Shown in pieces: positions 38,570-46,616 of a stretch of DNA of 64,000 bases; positions within the stretch are counted from its first letter, which is position 1; every line of letters begins with the position of its first letter. Position numbers and translations under genes: made by a program. This DNA comes from CAIUMH01 sp963758555 (GTDB lineage: Bacteria > Actinomycetota > Acidimicrobiia > Acidimicrobiales > RAAP-2). Below the pieces are notes generated by a model that did no database searches, was not told where the DNA came from, and was given only the letters and a program-made list of their open reading frames with translations. The stretch covers positions 1,860,001-1,924,000 of the forward strand of contig CAVWVW010000003.1 in NCBI GenBank assembly GCA_963758555.1. Direction: 5' to 3'.

Positions 38570-38616
38570 TTGCTAACCGGAGGCACCCTCCGTATACTAT
38601 CCGGAGGAAGCTTCCG
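38570..38616 (+). promoter_or_regulatory. exporter promoter with two TetR operators
   Basis: -35 TTGCTA (38570-38575), 17 bp, -10 TATACT (38593-38598). Operator 1 CGGAGGCACCCTCCG (38578-38592) fills the spacer; operator 2 CGGAGGAAGCTTCCG (38602-38616) follows the -10. They agree at 12 of 15 bases and start 24 bp apart. Binding would block RNA polymerase directly. Confidence 0.8.
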
Positions 38617-38649
38617 TTTCTGATCCTACCAGTGGAGAGGTCCAAGTCA

Positions 38650-40188
38650 ATGCCCCCCAACCTCCTGACCGATACACCACCTCCGACCAACTTCTCGGGC
38701 CCTTCCCGGGCTCCAGGGACCCTCCGACACCGACTCCAGCACCCCTCGGTGTTCCTCTTCGTGATCTTGACGGCCCAGATGATGGTCGTCTTGGACGCCA
38801 CCATCGTCAACGTGGCGCTGCCCCACATCCAAGAGAGCCTCGGCTTCTCGACCAGCAGCCTGTCGTGGGTGCTCAACGCCTACGTCCTCACCTTCGGCGG
38901 CTTCTTGCTCCTCGGCGCTCGAGCCGGTGACCTCTTCGGACGTCGACGGGTGTTCTTGACCGGTGTCGCCCTCTTCACCCTCAGCTCGCTCGCCGGCGGC
39001 TTCGCCCAGAGCGGCTCGATGCTCCTGACCTCGAGAGCGCTCCAGGGGATCGGCGCGGCGCTGGCTGCACCCTCGGCCCTCTCCCTCCTCACCACCGTCT
39101 TCGCCGAAGGCCAAGCCAGAGTGCGGGCGATCGGCCTCTACACGACGGTCTCGGCTGCCGGTGGTGCGACCGGTCTCGTCGCTGGCGGGCTCTTGACCCA
39201 GCTGGTCTCCTGGCGCTGGGTGATGTTCGTGAACGTGCCGATCGGTCTGGTCATCTGGCTGCTCGGCCGTGAGGTCATCGAAGAGACCGAGCGGGCGCAA
39301 GGTCGCTTCGACCTCTTTGGAGCGCTCAGCTCGACCCTCGGCGTCTCGGCCATCGTGCTCGGGCTCGTCGAGGCCGGGGCCAAGAGCTGGACCAGTCCCA
39401 TCACGATCGTCTCGCTGAGTGCCGGGGTGGTCCTGCTCGGGCTCTTCTTCCACCACGAGAGCCGAGTCGATGAGCCGATCTTGCCGCCGCGCCTCTTGCT
39501 GCACCGCTCGAGGAGCGCGGCGAACCTGAGCAGAGGGCTGCTCTACGCAGGCTTCTACGGCTTCTTCTTCTTCATGGCCCAGTTCTTCCAGGACGTGCTC
39601 GGCTACTCGCCGCTGCGCACCGGTATCGCCTTCTTGGCCATGCCGACCTCGGTGTTCCTCGCTTCGCAGCTCACGAGCCGTGTGCTGCTTCGTCGCCTGC
39701 CTCAGAAGGTGGTGATGATCCTCGGCACCCTCGTGGCGATCGGCGGCATGGCGCTCGCCACGCAGCTGGCCCTGCACACCAGCTACCCGCAGATCTTCGT
39801 GAGCCTGGTGCTCATCGGGTCGGGCAGCGGGACCACGCTGGTGGCGCTGACGTCGGCCTCGTTGGCTGAGGTGGCGCCTGAAGACGCGGGAGCGGCCTCT
39901 GGGCTCGTGAACGTCTCACAGCAGATCGGCGCCGCCTTGGGCCTGGCCGTCCTCGTCACCATCTTCGATTCGCGGACCGCACACGGCGCGCTCCATGACG
40001 GGACCAGCTCTGCGGCAGCCCAGCTGAGCGCGGTGCACGCCATCGACGTCGTATTCGGCGTCGGGGTGCTGTTCGGGCTCTTGGCGCTGGCCGCGGTCGT
40101 CTTCGGCATCAAGAGCCCCGCCCGGGTCGCTCCTGAGGTCCTCGACGCCGACATCGACGAGAGCCCTGCGCTGGCCTTCGAGGCTTAG
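38650..40188 (+). CDS. MFS drug exporter, DHA2 family (14 helices)
   Basis: Proton/drug antiporter of 512 residues. Helix 1 motif VVLDATIVNVALPHIQESLG, motif A GARAGDLFGRRR, motif C in VSAAGGATGLVAGGLL, and a DHA2-type C-terminal half with helices 13-14. Close in type to EmrB/LfrA exporters. ATG 38650 has GAGAGG about 9 nt upstream; GTG 38632 is open in frame. Controlled by the divergent TetR gene through two operators. The stop overlaps that of convergent pheA. Confidence 0.93.
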   Translation: MPPNLLTDTPPPTNFSGPSRAPGTLRHRLQHPSVFLFVILTAQMMVVLDATIVNVALPHIQESLGFSTSSLSWVLNAYVLTFGGFLLLGARAGDLFGRRRVFLTGVALFTLSSLAGGFAQSGSMLLTSRALQGIGAALAAPSALSLLTTVFAEGQARVRAIGLYTTVSAAGGATGLVAGGLLTQLVSWRWVMFVNVPIGLVIWLLGREVIEETERAQGRFDLFGALSSTLGVSAIVLGLVEAGAKSWTSPITIVSLSAGVVLLGLFFHHESRVDEPILPPRLLLHRSRSAANLSRGLLYAGFYGFFFFMAQFFQDVLGYSPLRTGIAFLAMPTSVFLASQLTSRVLLRRLPQKVVMILGTLVAIGGMALATQLALHTSYPQIFVSLVLIGSGSGTTLVALTSASLAEVAPEDAGAASGLVNVSQQIGAALGLAVLVTIFDSRTAHGALHDGTSSAAAQLSAVHAIDVVFGVGVLFGLLALAAVVFGIKSPARVAPEVLDADIDESPALAFEA

Positions 40189-41126
40189 CGCAGGGCTTCG
40201 AGTCGGCCTCGCAGCGAGTCGATCCAGACGTCGGCCTCCTGGCGGGCCTTGGTGACCTGGGCCCGGAGCGCCTCGCTCTGCGCTCCCCCTGTCGGGTAGG
40301 AGCCCAGGAACTTCACGTTGGCGAGGTGGGCGCGGAGATCTCGGAGGCAGTCGGCGATCACCTGGTCGCCGAGGTGGCCCTCGAGGTCGATGATGAAGCA
40401 GTAGTCGCCGAGCCCCCGCTTGGTGGGGCGCGACTGCAGGTTGGTCAGGTTGATGTCTCGTGCCGCGAACTGGCCCAAGATCCCGTAGAGCGAGCCCGGG
40501 CGATCGGCGTCCTGGAAGCACACGATGGTGGTGTGGTCATGACCGGTCGGGGCAGGGATCGAGTCCCGAGAGACCAGGACGAAGCGGGTCTGGTTGTCGG
40601 GGTGGTCCTCGATGTCCGAGGCGATCACCTCGAGGCCATAGAGCGAGGCTGCGAGTCGGGGCGCCACCGCCGCGTCGCCAGGCACACCCTGCTCGCCTAC
40701 GAAGCGCGCCGCGTCGGCCGTCGAGTTGGCGGCGATCGTCATCACCCCAGGTGCCTTGTCGCTGAGGAACCCTCTGACCTGGGCCAGGGCATGGGGGAAG
40801 GAGTGGACCCGCTCGACCCCTTGGAGCGTCGTCCCCTCGCGCGCCATGAGCTGGAGGTGGACGTCATAGACGACCTCACGGGTGATGAAGAGGTCATGGT
40901 CGAAGACCAAGCCGTCGATGGTGGCGTTGACGGTGCCCTCGATGCCGTTCTCGATCGGGACGAAGCCCCCGCCCACCTCGCCACTCGCCACCGCCAAGAG
41001 CACGTCATCGATCGAGGCCTTGGGTGTGAGCTCGAGGGTCGCCAGGTCGGTCTGGGTCAGCAGGGCTTCTTCCGTGAAGGTCCCCGGAGGCCCGAAGAAC
41101 GCAAGAGAGGTCACGGGCTCCGCCAT
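40185..41126 (-). CDS. pheA: prephenate dehydratase with ACT domain
   Basis: Converts prephenate to phenylpyruvate in phenylalanine synthesis; 313 residues, monofunctional. The dehydratase domain has AFFGPPGTFTEEAL, PIENGIEGTVNATIDGL and the catalytic-site NQTRFVLVS. The ACT domain that binds phenylalanine follows: DRPGSLYGILGQFAARDINL, with NLQSRPTK where most members have E-S-R-P. Leaderless ATG start 21 bp from the divergent larB start, so the two promoters overlap. Confidence 0.95.
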   Translation of the reverse strand: MAEPVTSLAFFGPPGTFTEEALLTQTDLATLELTPKASIDDVLLAVASGEVGGGFVPIENGIEGTVNATIDGLVFDHDLFITREVVYDVHLQLMAREGTTLQGVERVHSFPHALAQVRGFLSDKAPGVMTIAANSTADAARFVGEQGVPGDAAVAPRLAASLYGLEVIASDIEDHPDNQTRFVLVSRDSIPAPTGHDHTTIVCFQDADRPGSLYGILGQFAARDINLTNLQSRPTKRGLGDYCFIIDLEGHLGDQVIADCLRDLRAHLANVKFLGSYPTGGAQSEALRAQVTKARQEADVWIDSLRGRLEALR

Positions 41127-41139
41127 ACAGGGCAGGATA
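41127..41139 (-). promoter_or_regulatory. leaderless -10 for pheA overlapping the larB start region
   Basis: Minus-strand TATCCT (41139-41134), 7-nt spacer, ATG 41126. The whole gap to larB ATG 41148 is 21 bp. Confidence 0.7.
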
Positions 41140-41147
41140 GTGAGGAC

Positions 41148-41915
41148 ATGGACACCAGGGACGTGGAGCGCATCCTCGATGAAGTTGCCGCCGGCACGCT
41201 GGCACCACCAGAGGCCGCTCGCCGTCTGGCCAAGCTGCCCTTCGCGGATCTCGGCCCCGCGCTGATCGACCACCACCGCTCGCTTCGCCAAGGGATGCCC
41301 GAGGCCGTCTACGCACCAGGCAAGTCATCAGACGAGGTGGCTCAGATCACTCGGGAGCTCCTCAACGCTGGCACAGGGCCCGTGATCGTGACTCGGGCCG
41401 ACGAGAGCCAGTCGAGTGCCGTGCGGGCCATCGCGGCCACAAGCGGGGTCGAGCTCAGCGAGCTTGCCGCGCCGTCGCTCAGCACCCTCACCCTCCGCCC
41501 CGCGCCCAAGCGCGAGGCGCGCGTCGTGCTGATCACGGCGGGCACCGCGGATGGCCCCGTGGCCGACGAGTGCGAGGCGATCCTGCTGGCCATGGGCTTC
41601 GCTCCCACCGTGCTGCGCGACCGCGGCGTCGCCGGTCTCCACCGCGTGCTCGACGATCTCGACGTGATCTTCGACGCCCAAGCCACCGTGGTGATCGCAG
41701 GGATGGAGGGCGCGCTGGCGTCGGTGATCGGCGGGCTCGCTCGAGGCCCTGTCATCGCCGTGCCCACCTCGGTCGGGTACGGCTCGTCGCTTGAGGGCGT
41801 CACGGCGCTGCTCTCGATGCTCTCGTCGTGTGCAGCAGGCGTGAGCGTCGTTGGCATCGACAACGGCTTCGGTGCAGCGATGGCCGTGGCACGCGCCCTC
41901 GACACGCAGCCGTGA
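41148..41915 (+). CDS. larB: nickel-pincer cofactor biosynthesis protein LarB
   Basis: Carboxylates and hydrolyses NaAD to give the dicarboxylated pyridinium precursor of the nickel-pincer nucleotide cofactor. 255 residues. The N-terminal LarB-specific part has RILDEVAAGTLAPPEAARRL and RQGMPEAVYAPGKSSDEV; the PurE-like domain has VVLITAGTADGPVADECEA and PVIAVPTSVGYGSSLEGVTA. ATG 41148 matches the family N-terminus. Stop overlaps larC start in GTGA. No larA racemase or larE sulfurtransferase is in this window. Confidence 0.93.
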   Translation: MDTRDVERILDEVAAGTLAPPEAARRLAKLPFADLGPALIDHHRSLRQGMPEAVYAPGKSSDEVAQITRELLNAGTGPVIVTRADESQSSAVRAIAATSGVELSELAAPSLSTLTLRPAPKREARVVLITAGTADGPVADECEAILLAMGFAPTVLRDRGVAGLHRVLDDLDVIFDAQATVVIAGMEGALASVIGGLARGPVIAVPTSVGYGSSLEGVTALLSMLSSCAAGVSVVGIDNGFGAAMAVARALDTQP

Positions 41916-43066
41916 CCCGCTCGCGCGCTGTCTGGTTCGGCTGCGCAGCCGGCGTTGCTGGCGACATGGTGCTCGGGTCGCTGCTCGATGCGGGCGCCAG
42001 CCTCGGTGAGGTCCGCTCGCTCCTTGACGGCCTCAAGCTGCCCGGCTGGACGCTCGAGCTCGACCACGAGGTCCGAGGAGGGCTCCGCGCCAGCCGAGCG
42101 GTGGTCAGCGTCGGCGACGACGCCACCGTGCGCCCGTACGCAGCGATCCGCTCGATCCTCGACGACGCGCAGCTCCCCGAGCGCGTCTACCTGCGCAGCA
42201 CGGCGATCTTCCAAGCGCTGGCCGGGGCGGAGGCGGGCATCCACGGCGTGCCGATCGAGGAGGTCCACTTCCACGAGGTGGGGGGACACGATGCGCTCAT
42301 CGACGTCGTCGGCACGGCGGCCGCGCTCGAGGTCTTGGACGTCTCCCAGGTGGCCTGCTCCCCCGTCGGTCTTGGCCGGGGGCTCATCCGCTCCTCGCAC
42401 GGACCGCTCAACGCCCCGGCTCCGGCCACCGTCGCCCTGCTCGAAGGGTTCGACGTCGTGGGCCTCGACGTGGCGATGGAGACAGCGACGCCCACGGGGG
42501 CGGCGATCCTCCGGGGCCTGGCGGGCTCCTCGAGCCCCCTCCCGGCGATGACGCTTGAGGCTCAGGGTCTCGGTGCCGGCAGTCGAGAGGTCCCCGGGAC
42601 GGCCAACGTCGTCGTCGCCGTCCTCGGCACGATCGACGACGCTCGTGCCGAGCAGGTCGCGTGGCTCTCGACGAACCTCGATGACGTGACGGGTGAGCAG
42701 CTGGGCTTCGCCTCTGAGTCCCTGCTGGCGGCAGGTGCGCTCGACGTGTGGACCCAGGCGATCACCATGAAGAAGAGCCGACCGGCCCATGCGCTCAACG
42801 TGCTCTGCCGCCCCGAGCAGGCGTGGTCGTTCCAAGCCAGGATCTCCTCGCTCACCGGGTCTCTCGGCGTTCGCTCGCTGCTCCTCGAGCGGCGGGTCCT
42901 CGCCCGCGAGACTGAGGTGGTCGACGTGCTGGGCCAACCGGTCCGCGTGAAGACGAGCTCGGTCTCAGCCAAGCCTGAGTTCGATGACGTGGTCGCAGCC
43001 TCGGTGGCAACCGGGCGCAGCGTGGCTGAGATCGAGGCGATGGCTCGAGCGCTCTCGACCCGCTGA
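41912..43066 (+). CDS. larC: nickel insertion protein LarC
   Basis: CTP-dependent nickel insertase (cyclometallase) that completes the nickel-pincer cofactor. 384 residues, a single uninterrupted frame; in some species larC is split by a programmed frameshift, not here. Hallmarks: AGVAGDMVLGSLLDAGAS at the start, VHFHEVGGHDALIDVVG in the His-rich middle, ETATPTGAAILRGLAG, and NLDDVTGEQLGFASE. GTG 41912 is translationally coupled to larB. Its TGA and that of the convergent hydrolase form TGAGCTCA. Confidence 0.94.
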   Translation: MTRSRAVWFGCAAGVAGDMVLGSLLDAGASLGEVRSLLDGLKLPGWTLELDHEVRGGLRASRAVVSVGDDATVRPYAAIRSILDDAQLPERVYLRSTAIFQALAGAEAGIHGVPIEEVHFHEVGGHDALIDVVGTAAALEVLDVSQVACSPVGLGRGLIRSSHGPLNAPAPATVALLEGFDVVGLDVAMETATPTGAAILRGLAGSSSPLPAMTLEAQGLGAGSREVPGTANVVVAVLGTIDDARAEQVAWLSTNLDDVTGEQLGFASESLLAAGALDVWTQAITMKKSRPAHALNVLCRPEQAWSFQARISSLTGSLGVRSLLLERRVLARETEVVDVLGQPVRVKTSSVSAKPEFDDVVAASVATGRSVAEIEAMARALSTR

Positions 43067-43068
43067 GC

Positions 43069-43800
43069 TCAGGAGCCCAGTCGCTCGAGGAGGAAGTCGG
43101 CCGAGGCCACGAAGGCCTCGACGGGTACCTCGCCGTGGCGGCCAGGGTTGGCGTGCAGCTGCTTGTCATCGCTGGCCAGCACGTCAAAGAGCGCCCGCAC
43201 GCTCTCCTCGCTGAAGAGGGCGTCGTCGAGCTGGAGCAAGAAGAAGATCGGGCAGGTGACGCGGCTCGCGTCGGCGCCCAGGCGCTCCTTGGTCGGGCCG
43301 GTGAGCCCGCACAGCCCCAAGACGGCGGCGGCGATGCGAGCGTCGGCGGCGACCAGGGGGAGCCCCAAGATGGTGCCCATCGAGAGACCCCAGTAGCCCA
43401 CAGGCACCCCTTGGAGGTCAAAGGTCTCGATCACCTCGTCGAGGACGAACTGCCAGTCAGCCACCATCTCATCGGTCATCGTGGGATCGCTCGACCAGAC
43501 CTGAGAGAAGTCCAGCAGGACCAGGTCACCGTTGCCGCTGCGCTCGCCACGGCGCCTCCCATGGACCGGTCCATCGATCGCCACGCACAAGCAGCCCGCC
43601 TCGCGGGCCAGACGATGAGCCAGCGCCACGACGTACTCGTCGAAGACCGAGCCCGAGCCCCCATGGCCGAGCAGCACGAGCGGTCCACGTCGACCCTCGG
43701 GAGGGTCGAAGAGGACGCCGGGGATGAGCCGGCCAGCGCGCACCGACTCGAAGGTCCGGTGGCGGACGCCTCCCTGCTCGACGACGTCGGTCACCTTCAC
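43069..43800 (-). CDS. alpha/beta hydrolase, dienelactone-hydrolase-like
   Basis: Serine hydrolase of 243 residues. LVLLGHGGSG (oxyanion strand), a central lid with DGPVHGRRRGE, nucleophile elbow GLSMGT, acid in LLQLDDALFS, and late His in NPGRHGEVP. Resembles acyl-CoA thioesterase or dienelactone-hydrolase-type proteins of the prolyl-oligopeptidase superfamily. GTG 43800 is defined by TAGGAT 7 nt upstream, which removes a spurious 33-codon extension. Divergent from the PLP decarboxylase. Confidence 0.83.
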   Translation of the reverse strand: MKVTDVVEQGGVRHRTFESVRAGRLIPGVLFDPPEGRRGPLVLLGHGGSGSVFDEYVVALAHRLAREAGCLCVAIDGPVHGRRRGERSGNGDLVLLDFSQVWSSDPTMTDEMVADWQFVLDEVIETFDLQGVPVGYWGLSMGTILGLPLVAADARIAAAVLGLCGLTGPTKERLGADASRVTCPIFFLLQLDDALFSEESVRALFDVLASDDKQLHANPGRHGEVPVEAFVASADFLLERLGS

Positions 43801-43813
43801 GTCGCAGATCCTA
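43801..43813 (-). promoter_or_regulatory. leaderless -10 for the hydrolase
   Basis: Minus-strand TAGGAT (43813-43808), 7-nt spacer, GTG 43800. Confidence 0.7.
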
Positions 43814-43879
43814 GAGACACGCCGACAGCGCTGTTCCAAGCGCGGTGCCACGATGCAGGTGAGACCAAGGAGCCATGAC

Positions 43880-45238
43880 GTGCAATCTCCGATGTTCACC
43901 TTCGACCCCGCGATGACCGAGCAGATCTTCGCCTACTGCCGTGAGCGGCTGGCCGAGGACCCGGTCTCCTTGGACTTCGTCGGCCGAGCGCCGCAGCTCG
44001 AAGCCGCCCTCGCCGGGCTCCTGACCGACGAGGGCGTCTCCGCCGAGGAGGTCCTCGCTCGCTTCCGAGACGACCTGGCCCTCGCCGTGATCTCGGTGGA
44101 CAGCCCTCGGTTCGTCTCCTTCATCCCCGCAGCCCCGACCAAGGCGGCGCTGCTCTTCGACATGGTGGTCTCCGCGTCGTCGCTCCAGGGGACCTCGTGG
44201 CTCGAGGCGGCCGGCGTCATCGCGGCGGAGAACCAGGTCCTGCACTTCCTCGCTCGCTCCGCAGGCTTGCCCGCAGGGGCGGGCGGCTGCTTCGTCTCTG
44301 GAGGCTCGCTCGGGAACCTCTCGGCCCTGGTGGTGGCGCGTGACCAGGGACGAGCGCGGAACCCCTCGCTCCATGGCCGTCGACTCCGGTTCGCGGTGAG
44401 CGAGGAGGCCCACTCCTCGGTGGCCTCGTCGCTCAGGATCATCGACTGCGACACGCTCATCGTCCCCACCGACGAGCACCGGCTCACCCGGGCCTCCCTG
44501 GAGGCTGCTCTCGAGGCCGACGCCGAGCCCGAGACCGTGGTTGGCGTCGTCGCCACGGCGGGGACGACCAACGCGGGGATCGTCGACGACCTCGAGGGCG
44601 TCGGCGAGCTCGCTCGAGCAAGGGGACTCTGGTTCCACGTCGACGCCGCCTACGGGGGTGCCGCCATGCTCTCTCGCACCCGGGGCCATCTCTTCGGGGG
44701 CCTTCGGCTGGCTGACAGCTTCATCGTCGATCCCCACAAGTGGCTGTTCGCGCCCTTCGACTGCGCCGCCCTGCTCTACCGCGAGCCGGCGCTGGCCGCG
44801 CTCAGCCACACCCAACATGCCAGCTACCTCGACATCATCCACGACTCCGGCGACGAGTGGAACCCGACGGACTACGCCATCCACCTCACTCGGCGAGCTC
44901 GCGGGCTCCCCATCTGGTTCTCGCTGTGCGTCTACGGCATCGATGCGTATCGCGACGCCATCGACGCGTCGATCGAGATGGCAGAGCGGGCGGCGAGCCT
45001 CATCGAGGCGCACCCGGCGGTCGAGCTGCTCCGACCCCCCGGGCTCTCGATCGTCCTCTTCGAGCGACCAGGCTGGGATGAGGCTGCCTACACGGCATGG
45101 TCGGCCAAGCTCCTTGAGGACCAGATCGCCTTCGTCACCCCGACGAAGTGGAAGGGCACGACGGTCGCCCGCTTCGCCTTCATCCACCCTGAGACCACCA
45201 CGTCGATGGTCAGCGAGATCCTCGACACCATGTGCTGA
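43880..45238 (+). CDS. group II PLP-dependent decarboxylase (aromatic amino-acid type)
   Basis: Fold-type I decarboxylase of 452 residues. Numbered from GTG 43880: FVSGGSLGNLSAL (about 138-150) cups the phosphate, H178 in SEEAHSSV stacks on the ring, D255 in HVDAAYGG binds the pyridine N, and the Schiff-base lysine is K287 in VDPHKWLFAPFDC. Similar proteins act on aromatic amino acids or as aldehyde synthases; the substrate is open. GTG 43880 has AAGGAG at 43867-43872, seven nt away. An out-of-frame ATG lies in the spacer. Confidence 0.92.
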   Translation: MQSPMFTFDPAMTEQIFAYCRERLAEDPVSLDFVGRAPQLEAALAGLLTDEGVSAEEVLARFRDDLALAVISVDSPRFVSFIPAAPTKAALLFDMVVSASSLQGTSWLEAAGVIAAENQVLHFLARSAGLPAGAGGCFVSGGSLGNLSALVVARDQGRARNPSLHGRRLRFAVSEEAHSSVASSLRIIDCDTLIVPTDEHRLTRASLEAALEADAEPETVVGVVATAGTTNAGIVDDLEGVGELARARGLWFHVDAAYGGAAMLSRTRGHLFGGLRLADSFIVDPHKWLFAPFDCAALLYREPALAALSHTQHASYLDIIHDSGDEWNPTDYAIHLTRRARGLPIWFSLCVYGIDAYRDAIDASIEMAERAASLIEAHPAVELLRPPGLSIVLFERPGWDEAAYTAWSAKLLEDQIAFVTPTKWKGTTVARFAFIHPETTTSMVSEILDTMC

Positions 45239-45264
45239 GGGCTCACCAGACTCCAAGGAGCCCT
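45238..45264 (+). terminator. hairpin after the decarboxylase
   Basis: AGGGCTC (45238-45244) and GAGCCCT (45258-45264) with 13-nt loop, starting on the last base of the TGA. Confidence 0.55.
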
Positions 45265-45285
45265 TGCGGTGCGCTTGCGGTGCGC
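45264..45285. repeat. 11-bp perfect tandem duplication
   Basis: TTGCGGTGCGC at 45264-45274 and again at 45275-45285, between the decarboxylase terminator and the next promoter. GGTTCGGGAACC, a 12-bp palindrome, follows at 45288-45299. Confidence 0.8.
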
Positions 45286-45310
45286 TCGGTTCGGGAACCA
45301 CCCATCGACC

Positions 45311-45322
45311 TAGCATCGGCCC
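45311..45322 (+). promoter_or_regulatory. leaderless -10 for the SRPBCC gene
   Basis: TAGCAT at 45311-45316, 6-nt spacer, ATG 45323. No -35 is recognisable at 17 bp. Confidence 0.65.
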
Positions 45323-45754
45323 ATGGCCGAACGCATCATCTCCGTCGCTCGCTTCATCCCCGCCCCTCCCGAGCAGATCTTCGATCTCCTGGCGAGCCCC
45401 GAGGGACACCTGGCGATCGACGGCTCGGGCTCACTCGTCTCTCCCAAGGAGAACCCCGAGCGGCTCGAGCTCGGATCGACCTTCGCCATGAAGATGAAGA
45501 TCGGCATGGCCTACTCGGTGACCAACACGGTCTCCGTCTTCGAGGAGAACCGATCGATCGCGTGGCACCACGGCGCTGGCTTCGAGTGGCGCTACGACCT
45601 CGACGCAGTCGAGGGCGGCACCCAGGTCACCGAGAGCTTCGACTACTCCAAGCCGGCCGGCGCTCTGCTGGGCCTGACCGGCATGCCGAAGCGGAACAAG
45701 AAGTCAATGGAGGCAACCCTCGAGAAGATCGAGACGCTGGTCGCCCCTCGCTAG
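45323..45754 (+). CDS. SRPBCC-fold protein
   Basis: START/Bet v1-like helix-grip protein of 143 residues: SVARFIPAPPEQIFDLLASP opens the fold, IAWHHGAGFEWRYDLDAVEG and TQVTESFDYSKPAG form the later strands, and the long C-terminal helix ends TLEKIETLVAPR. Such proteins bind hydrophobic ligands or act as polyketide cyclases. Function not assigned. Leaderless start. The last four bases overlap the convergent crotonase stop in CTAG. Confidence 0.85.
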   Translation: MAERIISVARFIPAPPEQIFDLLASPEGHLAIDGSGSLVSPKENPERLELGSTFAMKMKIGMAYSVTNTVSVFEENRSIAWHHGAGFEWRYDLDAVEGGTQVTESFDYSKPAGALLGLTGMPKRNKKSMEATLEKIETLVAPR

Positions 45755-46506
45755 GATTTCGACGAGATCTTGGCTTGGAGCTCAGCGATCCGCTGAGCGA
45801 ACTCAGGCTGAGCCTTCGACCACAGCTGTGCGTCGAGCTCGACTGCGAGGGCTTCGTCGTGATCGTCGAGAACCTCAGTGGCACGCATCGTCTCCTTGGT
45901 GCGAAGCAGCAGGCCTCTCGGCGTGCGGGCTGCACCCTCGGCCAGGACGATCGCCTCAGCGAGGAGCGCTTCGTCGGGCACGCAGCGGTAGACGAGCCCC
46001 AAGCGCTCGGCCTCGGGAGCGGTGATGACCTGGCTGGCCAGCACCATGGCCGCAGCCACCTGTGGCCCGACGGTGCGCTGGAGCATCCAGGTGTGACCGC
46101 CACCTGGGTGGAGGCCGATGGAGAGAAAGCGCGTGTCGAAGCGTGACGACGCCCCGGCCAGCCGGACGTCGGCGGCCAGGGCCAGGTTGACACCTGCTCC
46201 GACTGCGGCACCGTTGACCGCCGCGATGGTCAGCAAGCTCGAGCGCGCCACGGCCATGAACGCCCCATAGATGTGCAGCAAGCCCGCTTGATCCTGGTCG
46301 CCGAGCTTCGAGACGTCTGCTCCTGCGCAGAAGGCTCGGCCGTTGCCGGTCACCACGATGGCGTTGACCTCGGGATCAGCCTCGGCCTCCTCCACGGCGC
46401 CATAGAGCCCATCGATCATCTCCGGCGAGAGCAGGTTGCGCCGATCGGGGTCGTTCAGGGTGACGACGACGTACCCGTCTGCCTTGGTGGTCTCAAGAAC
46501 GCTCAT
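45751..46506 (-). CDS. crotonase-superfamily protein lacking hydratase glutamates
   Basis: Enoyl-CoA hydratase-fold protein of 251 residues. Oxyanion-hole segments are intact (AFCAGADVSKL and VNGAAVGAGVNLALAAD). The two catalytic Glu of hydratases align with Asn in GAGVNLALAAD and with Phe in RFDTRFLSIGLHPGGG, so ordinary hydration is unlikely. The RFDTRF...GLHPGGGHTW pattern recalls actinobacterial EchA proteins that bind acyl-CoA without hydrating it. Start ATG 46506. Divergent from the acyl-CoA dehydrogenase pair. Confidence 0.87.
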   Translation of the reverse strand: MSVLETTKADGYVVVTLNDPDRRNLLSPEMIDGLYGAVEEAEADPEVNAIVVTGNGRAFCAGADVSKLGDQDQAGLLHIYGAFMAVARSSLLTIAAVNGAAVGAGVNLALAADVRLAGASSRFDTRFLSIGLHPGGGHTWMLQRTVGPQVAAAMVLASQVITAPEAERLGLVYRCVPDEALLAEAIVLAEGAARTPRGLLLRTKETMRATEVLDDHDEALAVELDAQLWSKAQPEFAQRIAELQAKISSKS

Positions 46507-46543
46507 CTCAGCTCGGTCTCCTGGGGGATGGTCAGCGAGGCAT

Positions 46544-46572
46544 CTGCGTCTCGCAGAGGGTCTCGCAGCGAG
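46544..46572. promoter_or_regulatory. repeat cluster in the crotonase/acyl-CoA dehydrogenase divergent promoter
   Basis: GTCTCGCAG occurs at 46548-46556 and 46560-46568. The first forms CTGCG-TCT-CGCAG (46544-46556), the second CTCG-CAG-CGAG (46562-46572). Candidate operator for a lipid-responsive regulator. Confidence 0.4.
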
Positions 46573-46616
46573 GCACAGCAACCTCGACGACTTTTAGACG
46601 CTGTCCGATTCAAAAC

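Noticed and set aside
40326..41147. Upstream extension of the larB frame across pheA
   Set aside because: Sense begins only at ATG 41148, where the LarB N-terminus starts; the preceding part is antisense to pheA.
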